From positions 2,542,001-2,606,000 of the forward strand of contig OZ345359.1 in the NCBI GenBank assembly GCA_977006965.1: a DNA stretch of 64,000 bases, read 5' to 3'. The notes under the pieces are model-generated. The model ran no database searches and was not told where the DNA came from. It saw only the letters and a program-made list of their open reading frames with translations. Numbering within the stretch: position 1 is the first letter of the stretch; each line of letters starts with the position of its first letter. Positions 53,021 through 61,098 of this stretch are shown in pieces. The translations under genes were made by a program, and so were the position numbers. The DNA comes from Phymatolithon calcareum (Eukaryota > Rhodophyta > Florideophyceae > Hapalidiales).

Positions 53021-53336
53021 ATAGGAAAGACAACGTTGGTTGTCTGTAAAAGTTTTTGGGAATCGAATCCACGATTATCCACTGGGGAAACTCGAGCAAA
53101 ACTAAACTACAGGAGCTAGGTCATATGTCGGCTGTAGATTCCGGGGGGGGGCGACAAAATTTCAATCACTCAGTAGCCCTCACGTTGTTCAGCATAATGG
53201 TCAAAATCGTTGCTCGATAGATTCGAAGGAGAAGAGCGACAAAAATGGCAGTTATTTACTCCATGTGTACACGTGAAACGTACGAATGCGTTCCTTAAGT
53301 TAACTATTTTGATTCAGTTGTGACGCGCCGGACCGG
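53021..53336. other. Intergenic between convergent genes
   Basis: 3' flanks of ABCF3 and the dioxygenase-like gene; a G9 run at 53143-53151. Nothing else seen. Confidence 0.5.
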
Positions 53337-54410
53337 TCATCCCATCGAAATTCCCCGCTTTCGCAAAACTTGCTGTACTCCAGCATACTCCGTGAACACA
53401 GAGCCATTGAGAAGCTCACCCGACGCCAAAAACTTATCGTGACGCCGATGATGCACGCGCAAATAGATATTCTTCCGCACATGCGGCCCAACATTCGGCC
53501 CACCGGTATGTCCAAGCCGCTGATGTGCAATGACTGCATCCCCGGGGCTCATGAGCACTCGAATGGGATCTCCAATTTTCGGGCGCGATTCCCTTGTACC
53601 CGCAAAAATGGAATGTCCGTCAGTAATAAGATTCTTCCGCACACGCTCCGCGACACCGGCATGTAAAACGCGATGAGAACCCGGCCACACAAGTAACTGT
53701 CCATGATTCGCATCCTCCTGTTGCCCATGCGACAGGCATACACCGACAAGCATGGTGAACGGCGAGCCGGTACTGGCATACTTCCCATTCCCGCCGTCGA
53801 TGTGCCAACCGTTATTGTCCGGCCGACTGTCCAGCTTTATACCCTTTCCGCGCAAAAAGTCGCTCGGTTCGCGCAATGCTACCTGCGCTAGCTGCGGTTG
53901 CCAGGAGTCGCCGGGACCGATGAGTTGCTCGACCATGGCGTAGAGGGGCGTGTCGGCGAGCGGGGCGATAACGGATTTGTGTCTTGCGACATTGTTGCGG
54001 AATTCCGGCACGACGTCCCAGGGATTCTTGTCGTTGTAACCGTGATCGCCCGCGGCGTATGCGGCGTCGATTACGTGCAGTGCTGCGTTGACTTGCGATT
54101 GTGGCACTACGCCGCGTAGGTGCAGGTAACCGTGCTCGGCGAAAAACATTATTTGGTCCTCTGTTAGCGCCATTTGTGGCGGCGCGGGCGGATGATGGGC
54201 GACGGTTGGGGGACGCGCACCGAGTGGGGGGCGGCAGGGGGCGAGGGGTGGGGGCGGGTATGCGGCGGTGGGGAAGGGCGGCGGTGCGGCGTGCGTCACT
54301 GGAGGCGGGGGACGGTAGGGGGTGACGGTCGGGATTGAGGTTGCGGTGGCAAAGGTTGGAGGGGCTTCGTGAGTCTTGTAGGAGAGGGATGGCAGGCAGC
54401 AGAAGACCAT
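53337..54410 (-). CDS. Phytanoyl-CoA dioxygenase-like Fe(II)/2-oxoglutarate oxygenase
   Basis: 357 residues from the ATG at 54410. The frame stays open to 54602 but upstream sequence is not protein-like. Residues 15-79 are a Pro/Ala-rich low-complexity stretch; Met80 (MALTEDQIMFFAEHGYLHL) starts the domain and is an alternative start. The PhyH fold shows LTEDQ ... F-x-x-H-G-Y-L, iron-binding H203-x-D205 (GWHIDGG), WPGSHR, and the distal His in RLGHTGGPN (about 301) with Arg312 for the co-substrate. Such enzymes hydroxylate lipids or small molecules using Fe(II), oxygen and 2-oxoglutarate; the substrate cannot be read from sequence. No C-terminal peroxisomal signal is seen (ends GISMG). No intron. 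Confidence 0.85.
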   Translation of the reverse strand: MVFCCLPSLSYKTHEAPPTFATATSIPTVTPYRPPPPVTHAAPPPFPTAAYPPPPLAPCRPPLGARPPTVAHHPPAPPQMALTEDQIMFFAEHGYLHLRGVVPQSQVNAALHVIDAAYAAGDHGYNDKNPWDVVPEFRNNVARHKSVIAPLADTPLYAMVEQLIGPGDSWQPQLAQVALREPSDFLRGKGIKLDSRPDNNGWHIDGGNGKYASTGSPFTMLVGVCLSHGQQEDANHGQLLVWPGSHRVLHAGVAERVRKNLITDGHSIFAGTRESRPKIGDPIRVLMSPGDAVIAHQRLGHTGGPNVGPHVRKNIYLRVHHRRHDKFLASGELLNGSVFTEYAGVQQVLRKRGISMG

Positions 54411-56071
54411 TTTGCGAATTGTTCCGCTGGTACAAAACGCGATGGTGTTCTGTGAGGCTGTCCCGTAGCAATGAAGACTGTGACAGGCAAAGTGATAACA
54501 AGGATGAGGGAAGTAAACTAAACTACGAGGGAGTTGGGCACGGAGAATTGCCTGCTCGTCTACTGCGGACCCATGAGATGTATAGAATCCCTTGCTGTAC
54601 AATTCATGATGGTGCTTGGAGAATCCCCAACAAGGGTCTTCCTCAATACCTTTCTGTGCACGAAGTCTTTAATTTTAGTTATATTTCAGCATGTAGTCGA
54701 ATGAGCTCTGCAGGTGTGTTCTTCCCATCTCCAAGCACAGAGGGTTAGACCTTTTGCTCGTGTTTATGTACGATCTGCTACTAGAGTAGCTTATAAAGCA
54801 TTGAGAGATATGTTGTGAATGGGGCACGACGGCAGTGAAAGATAATCCTGTGCTGTTGTTCTCGTACAAATCAAACAGAGACGAAGTTTGGATATCCTAG
54901 AGAAGAAATATGAAGAACCGGCAAGGGAAAAAGTTGGGAGGAAGACGATTGAGGCGATTAGCAAAATAGGGCCACTTCCAGGGACATCCTAGAAGACTCC
55001 TAGCTGTGAATGAACCAAAATGTTGTACAGTACCTCTGAAAAACTAAAAAGGAAATAAAGCGAGGAAGAAAACGGTCTAGCGCAAATTCTGCAACATGAG
55101 GAACGAGAAGAACACCGTCCTTTCCGCTCATCCTGACCATAAGCGAACGCATTATCATATGAAACAATAAAAGCATCAGGAAATGAGATGGTCGCCGTCC
55201 ATGGTTAGTGCACTAACCATGCTGCATCATGCTGCAGACATTAGGTCCTACATCACACGTGCAGCTGCACGACGCCTATCCTTCTCAGCAATGTTTTAAT
55301 ATGGTTGGTAGGTCGAAGGAGCCATTAAAACCGTAATTGGCGATTGGAGACTGCCGAATCCATCTTGTGACCAGAACGTAAAAGCGGAGCCGTCCCGTGG
55401 CTAGGCAGTGGCCACTTATGTAGTCGCGAGGCATCAATACAGTGTCTTTCAGCATTGGGTACAGTGTGCGACTTTGTTTTCCGGCCACCATGCCATCTAT
55501 CCCCACCCACTCTATGAATCCTACAGTCGACGAAAATGAGACATCAATGGAGCGCCCATTTTCCCCATATCGCCGGGCACGACACAAGGAAGAAGCAGTA
55601 GATCCCTGAGAAGAAATCCACAACTCTTCACGTCTTCATCGCCGCAGCAATAGGTCACAAGAAGCGTCGATTTTCATCTTGAAAAGAGCAGACGTCAGCG
55701 TTGTGACGGAGAAAAAAGCACCTCGATTGACGCATGGAAAAATGTTTCCGATCAAGACTGAAATTTGGAGACAGAGGAAATAAACCAGAGGTTGGGACAA
55801 GAAGACCAAATGACAAAATTGTGACAGAGCAGGTGCAGTCGCCCACAGCTCCCCGATAACCAACCCTCTCGCAAATCACCTGAAGCATGCCAATGCGCAC
55901 GCAGCACAGTTTCTGAAAGCGGTGCCCGGAGCGGAGCAGGCAAATAAAAGTTGAGGAGGAAGAAGGACGTGGCATAAGTTGGGAATAATCACTCTAGCAT
56001 GACGAAAAGGCAACTAGGTTGCAATACAACACATTGAATACCTAATGCAATAGCGATGTGTATGATTGGTT
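54411..56071. other. Intergenic, no confident gene
   Basis: Short frames only (for example 55285-55623 and 55655-55975 on the minus strand). A 22-base palindrome lies at 55200-55221. Confidence 0.5.
55200..55221. repeat. 22-base perfect palindrome
   Basis: CATGGTTAGTG is followed directly by its reverse complement CACTAACCATG, with no spacer. Function unknown. Confidence 0.85.
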
Positions 56072-56178
56072 GATCCATTGGTGTAGTGGTTCCATTCCTC
56101 ATTCGTTCATTCATCACGCCAGACTTTGAATCTGGAGATCGTGGGTTCAAATTGTTCTTGTGCTCCCCACATGGATCA
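56072..56178 (+). tRNA. tRNA-Gln(TTG)-like gene with insertions in D and T loops
   Basis: All four stems can be drawn. The acceptor GATCCAT (56072-56078) pairs 7/7 with ATGGATC (56171-56177), discriminator A. The D stem is GTGT/TCAC (three pairs). The anticodon stem CCAGA/TCTGG pairs 5/5 around CTTTGAA, anticodon TTG at 56126-56128, with variable loop AGATC. The T stem GTGGG/CCCAC pairs 5/5. The T loop begins TTCAAAT and then has 13 extra bases (56153-56165). The D loop is 29 bases, about 21 more than normal (near 56092-56112). A T6 run at 56186-56191 fits a Pol III terminator. Paired stems on both sides of the insertions argue for introns in a working gene and against decay. Red algal tRNAs with D- and T-region introns are known (Cyanidioschyzon). 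A tRNA pseudogene remains possible. Confidence 0.75.
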
Positions 56179-56185
56179 TACATCC

Positions 56186-56191
56186 TTTTTT
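56186..56191 (+). terminator. Pol III T6 terminator after the tRNA
   Basis: Six T residues begin eight bases after the discriminator base, the usual place for RNA polymerase III termination; a second T6 run follows at about 56195-56200. Confidence 0.65.
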
Positions 56192-56200
56192 GGATTTTTT

Positions 56201-57197
56201 CTTCTCCGGGGCAGATATCAACTATCGGAATGTATGTGTTTTCTTGATTTACTAGTGGACAACTATCTTCGTTTTCAGAAGTGAACCATCATCGTCACGA
56301 TGTAAAGCTGCGGTGGCAATGACCTTTAATTAGACTTAATAAAGTAAGGGAAGATGCTGTCCCTGATGTCTTAGATTATGGGTATGAGTCGAAGAAACGA
56401 GGCTGAACAAAGGAAGAACTAAAATCATTTGTAGGCACCTTTTACTTCTTAGATATCCCTTTTCAAGCTAGCTGTAGCTGCAACTCCTTGATAAGCTTGA
56501 TACAGAATTGTTGATGGAAGTTTAGGTTGCCTTAAATATGCATCCGTGTGCAAAAACTAACATTTTTCTACCAGGGGAAAGTTAGAAGGGGAGTAACGCA
56601 GAATCTAGAGGTATCAAAATTGGTATTAAAAAGTACGCCTGCTTCGTACTGGGTTATTTATGAGATTATGCTTGTTTCAAAAATATTAACGCTAATTTGA
56701 AGAATTATTGGGCAATTGTGAGTCTGCCCAATAATGACAGCCAATCGGTAAATGCCAAGGCAGCACTTGGGCCTCACCGGATCCTTACAGTGTTCGACAT
56801 GTGCATTAAATACTGCTTGTCCTTGGCAATGGTTGGTGGCCTGTTTCTGCAGACGCCCCAAACCCAGTTCCTCGTCACAGATCAAATTGAACGCCGACAG
56901 ACAACCGTTTAGGCATTGCTGCCCTATTTGCATTCCTCGCAATGAATTGAGTTTAATTCTGCCCACAAAAGGTAATACCGCAAGGAGGGCAACCGGCAGT
57001 ACACACTGGACCTGTTTCCACCAATGGTCCAAAAAACCTTACACCGAATCAAGTATAAATATCGACCACTTTTTGATACTATACAATTTGTTTCATACAA
57101 CGTTCAAATGATTTTATCATTAAAAAAAGCTATGATACCCCCTCTGCGTTACTCCCCTTCTAATCTTCCCCTGTTTCTACGCTCACAATGTCAATTA
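56201..57197. other. Intergenic, nothing recognised
   Basis: AT-rich with short ORFs (56658-57032 -, 56752-57111 +) in overlapping opposite frames and no domains. Confidence 0.45.
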
Positions 57198-57595
57198 CAG
57201 TCAGACCTCGATAAATGCATGGGCAATGTGGAATGGTCCAATATTCTCAAAATCGAGGTTATTCTCAAGTCGAATTTTGAATCATAAGTTTTGGATCACA
57301 CGTGTGCCGAACAGTAGCCATATTCTACTGTACTGTATGCCAATGGCAGGAGAAACATGAAAAGTACTTACAGTATTCTACGAGTGAGGTTATGCTCCGT
57401 GTACGCTAAACAAAATTATAACAAAATTTAAGGTATGCCCCGTGACCTCGAACATGAAGTAATGCTCCTATCAAATATTCTAGAATCCTTTAATTTTCGT
57501 TAAATTTAGGCGGATACGGTATTCGTGGAGCACTCGATTATGCTGCTAACCGAGGTTATTCTAAAAAAGACGTTCCAGTTATCGAGGTCTGACTG
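57198..57595. mobile_element. Pogo-like MITE
   Basis: 398 bp with perfect 17-base terminal inverted repeats CAGTCAGACCTCGATAA and a TA target duplication on each side. The interior carries further copies of an ATCGAGGTTATTCT-like motif in both orientations. The CAGT-x3-ACCTC end is typical of pogo/Tigger-type Tc1/mariner elements. No coding capacity, so it was moved by a transposase encoded elsewhere. Confidence 0.9.
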
Positions 57596-57883
57596 TATCA
57601 GCATTTGAAGTCAGCTCCAGTGTAATGCAATAGCAGCATTAGACCTCGAGAGGAGTCAAAGTCGTGTCCAATTGAGCTCGCCGTCCAAATTGAACCGTTC
57701 TTCTCCAACGACGCATCCCCTCGGTTTTCTTGTTTTCGGGGCACAGCCTCGTCATCTCTCGCGGTTCACGCTGTTGTCAAACTAAAACAAAATATATCCC
57801 ACAGCGTGCCATTCACGTAAAAACTTCGAAATAGAGGGTCCCTTTCACAGACATATCTCGCCTTCGTGATTTTCAGGTTAGGG

Positions 57884-58456
57884 TTACTCTTGAGTCATGG
57901 TGATAGTAGTGGGCGTCCGCACCGAGGAAGAAGGTTTACTCAGTTTTGTAACTTGTTCCATTCTCAATTCTAAGACTCTGCGGGATGGTAGTACTGTCGT
58001 CCATATCTTCTCGGAATAAATTGAATTGGCGCCCCTCAAGCACGACAAACCTTCGATGTAGTGGAGGCCGTTGGAGGCTATCCAGATCAGTACTTCAGGT
58101 TTGGACACCGCTCGGTATGCTGTCGATCGACATCCTCGATCGAGAACTGGATTCCATAGTTCTGCTGAGATCATTGTGCCATTTTTACAAATACCCTTCG
58201 AATATGCACGCTGTCGCAACAAGAACCCACATGAAGGAGGAACCCATAACGAATTAATATATGCCACTCGATAGAAGGAGACCTGAACCGGCCCGAACGG
58301 TCCACGAGACACGAAACTGAAGAATTCCGGCGCAGGCGGGTAGCCCGCGCCGGTATTTGTGACCACGACGAATGCGTTGACGAATGCGCGCATTTTGGCG
58401 GCTTCTCCGCCGAAATCGGTTGTCGCGATGAAGAACGCTGCCCCGCTGAAGACCAA
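57884..58456 (-). CDS. Hypothetical protein, uncertain
   Basis: 190 residues with an Ala/Val/Phe-rich start (MVFSGAAFFIATTDFGGEAA) and mixed sequence to the stop. No domain was recognised. A second minus frame overlaps its upstream end in the repeat region, so this could be a last exon, a gene remnant or chance. Confidence 0.3.
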   Translation of the reverse strand: MVFSGAAFFIATTDFGGEAAKMRAFVNAFVVVTNTGAGYPPAPEFFSFVSRGPFGPVQVSFYRVAYINSLWVPPSCGFLLRQRAYSKGICKNGTMISAELWNPVLDRGCRSTAYRAVSKPEVLIWIASNGLHYIEGLSCLRGANSIYSEKIWTTVLPSRRVLELRMEQVTKLSKPSSSVRTPTTITMTQE

Positions 58457-58559
58457 GTCAAGAGTGCTGACCCCGAAACACTCCGCGAACCGACGCGAAA
58501 TATCCGAAATCGTGCTACGTGCTGAATGTATGAAACCGTCGATATCATACCCGGTGCAC

Positions 58560-58935
58560 GACTAGTTGTCGCCGACGCGGAAACCGGAACCCGCGCCGAT
58601 AGTCTCCACCGAAGTTGTCCCCCCGAGCGAGGTTCCGTTTTTTGGAGCCGCGCAAGATGTCCCCCCGAGTGGGCTTCCGTTGAACGCCCACCGAAGTTGT
58701 CCCCCCGAGCGAGCCTCTGTTGACGAACGCCACCCTCCAAGTTGCCCCCGCGAGCGAGAGCGAGGCCTCGTGGAAGAGCCTCCCGAAGTTGTCCCCCCGA
58801 AAAAGCACTCGTTGAAGAGCGCCTACCTGTAGCTGTCCCCCCGAGCGAGCTCTCGTTGAAGAGCACACTCCCTGATGTTAAGAGCCCCCAGAAGTTGTCC
58901 CCGGAGAGGGCTTCCCTTTATTAGCCCCCCGAAAG
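58560..58935. repeat. Degenerate minisatellite around GTTGTCCCCCCGAGCGAG
   Basis: The motif recurs with changes at about 58614, 58660, 58707, 58743, 58789, 58835 and 58895. Between copies are GTTGAAGAGC-like pieces, giving a unit of about 36-60 bases. On the minus strand one frame reads repeated ARGDNFGG-like peptides that reflect the repeat. Confidence 0.75.
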
Positions 58936-59999
58936 TTATGCGAGTGCGCCGAGAAGACCTCCGACTGCGGAGGTTTGCCCTACTCGGCAATTTTTACTGC
59001 GAAGAAGAAGAACGTAGCAAGTGATGGATACTAGAGTTGGAGATGATGGAGATGAGTGCAGCAATTGTGATTTGGGAACATAATTGTTACACAGGGTAGT
59101 TACTGAGACCCAAGCTGCTCTGTTGTTGGTGAATACCGGCGTTGAGGGCTTGTAAAATAAAAACATACAATTTCCCCCCCCCCCCCCCCCATAACGAATT
59201 AATACCGTGAAAGCAGTACCGGCGACGTCTTTGGCGAATAACGCACTGCGACGCCCCTTGTACTCCAGCGCACAAGTTTGTCCCTCATGCATAATGCGTG
59301 ACGAATTTTCATCCTCGTTTTTCTCCGTTTTTGAATTTAGAATTTTTGTTCAACTCCCACAGAAACACTCATGAGACTGCACGGAAAATAAGTTTCAGCT
59401 GCTACGCGCTTTGTAGCTCTGTCAATCTACTCAAATATGTATAACCCGGGGTTATCGTCGTAGTCCTAGCTACAAAACCCTTCCTTCGTCGTTTTCCCTC
59501 AACTAAGACCCTTGAGGAGGAAAGTTCCCGTATATCCACTTCACTGAGTGTCAATGCAGCTATGTTGGGGAGCAGGATGAACTATTTTTGGCTCTATAGT
59601 GCACATAAAGGGCACTGTGTCGGTAGCTAGTCACATTGGTCCAAGTGTTCGCAAACTAATTTCGTGGGGTTGTATGTGTTGTAAATTTCGGTCTCAAAAT
59701 CGTAATTGAAATTGTACAAAAATCCGATACTGGTGCCCGGCCTTAGTCTCACAGGGGATATGTAATGATTTACTTAAAAGCTCCCAACGAGCAACAGGGC
59801 TTGCTTTCCGAACCTTTTTCTAATGTAGCGTAGTCTGGTCACTCATGGCCCCTTATTTCGAATTTCTCTACTAACAAGTGCACGTGTGAGTTGTTTGCAC
59901 TAATCTTCCAAATCAAGGCGCACCTGCGCTGACAGTACTCATCCAGTATCGATTTTATCCACAATGGAGCTCTATTAAAAATCAGCAGTCTCATAGGGA
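58936..59999. other. Intergenic with homopolymer and dispersed repeat
   Basis: A C17 run lies at 59174-59190, and 59427-59541 is the second copy of the dispersed repeat at 26945-27053. No gene was seen. Confidence 0.5.
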
Positions 60000-60480
60000 T
60001 CATGATCCTCCCCTCTGGTCTCCTTCTGTAGCAGAATATGCGCGATGCTGAAACCTACGCAACCAGAAGGATTGTGATCTCAAGTTTTGAAAGCTTTCGG
60101 TATTGCCCATGTTCGATACATCATGATGAGCGATCGTTGAACCCACATGCATGTCTTCAGACACTGCTGCCAGTTCTTCTTCACTTAAACTCAACTGTCT
60201 AATCTTTACCACGCCAAAATGTGGATGAAATGGACGCCCTACGGTCCAGTACTTCAGATTTTGCCACACACCAGTATCCTGCTAATCGGTCTCTATGACC
60301 GGCTCCGATACCTTTTTTGGGCGAGCATCCAGATACAGACGATCATCATTCAAACCCTTGTTCTCCTGCAGCCATTCTGGCTGACCAGCTAATTCGCCCA
60401 CGTAGCGTGTTCCAATCTTGCCACCAAAAAGTGAAAACGAATGCCTTGGAACAAGCAACGATACTTGTAACCGAAAGTCC
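60000..60480 (-). pseudogene. Unrecognised protein remnant with an in-frame stop
   Basis: One minus-strand frame reads a protein-like sequence (GTRYVGELAGQPEWLQENKG, later NLKYWTVGRPFHPHFGVVKI, then SLSEEELAAVSEDMHVG). It is interrupted by a single TAG near 60283, and the start is lost upstream among frame changes. It may be a decayed gene or exons with an intron around the stop. The family is not recognised. Confidence 0.4.
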
Positions 60481-61098
60481 GGAAAACCTGAAAGGGGCCT
60501 TGGAAGTCAAGCTCATGAAGTGTTTAAGGTACAACATTTCTTCGTCCTCCATACCGGCAGATTGCGTTGAGTCTCAGCCATCGTTGAGCAGTCACCCTCC
60601 GAGGTCCGGGATAACCATCGCAGCGATTCATTTGGCAATCCGAAACTTCGTCTATCTGCGCGAGTGGAGCGAGATAATGCATCAGTGACGTTAAGGTTGC
60701 CATGGTCATATCATTCCAGGTTGGAAATCATCAACAGGCGGAAAAGCCGCGAGATTCGTTGCGCCCGCCACATGCGCCGCAAAAGGGCCCCATAGGAACG
60801 CTATACTGCATTTGTATACTTTATCTGTCGAGTAGAGCGAAGCATTTCTACTGTCCGCATGTAATACAATTATCTTGCTTCCCGGAACTGCGCCCGACCC
60901 TTCGGCCTGCGAAAAAAGCGAGGCGGACACGGACGAGACGACAGGAAGCGATGAGCGGCAAATCGGCAAGCTTTACAAGCAGACTACGCCCCCTCGCGCG
61001 AGTGCACAGTGCAATCTCTAAATCTACTGCAACCCAAGAACAAATACGGGGTTTGCTCAACTTATAAACACGCGGGTTAATTTGCGACTGCAATTCCT
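60481..61098. other. Intergenic downstream of copine
   Basis: Overlapping short frames on both strands (60524-60709, 60706-60969, 60702-61067) without recognisable domains. Some may be further exons or debris of the remnant at 60000-60480. Confidence 0.4.

Noticed and set aside
53812-54501. 229-residue minus ORF rich in Arg/Ser/Pro
   Set aside because: Shifted-frame shadow of the proline-rich N-terminal region of the PhyH-like gene.
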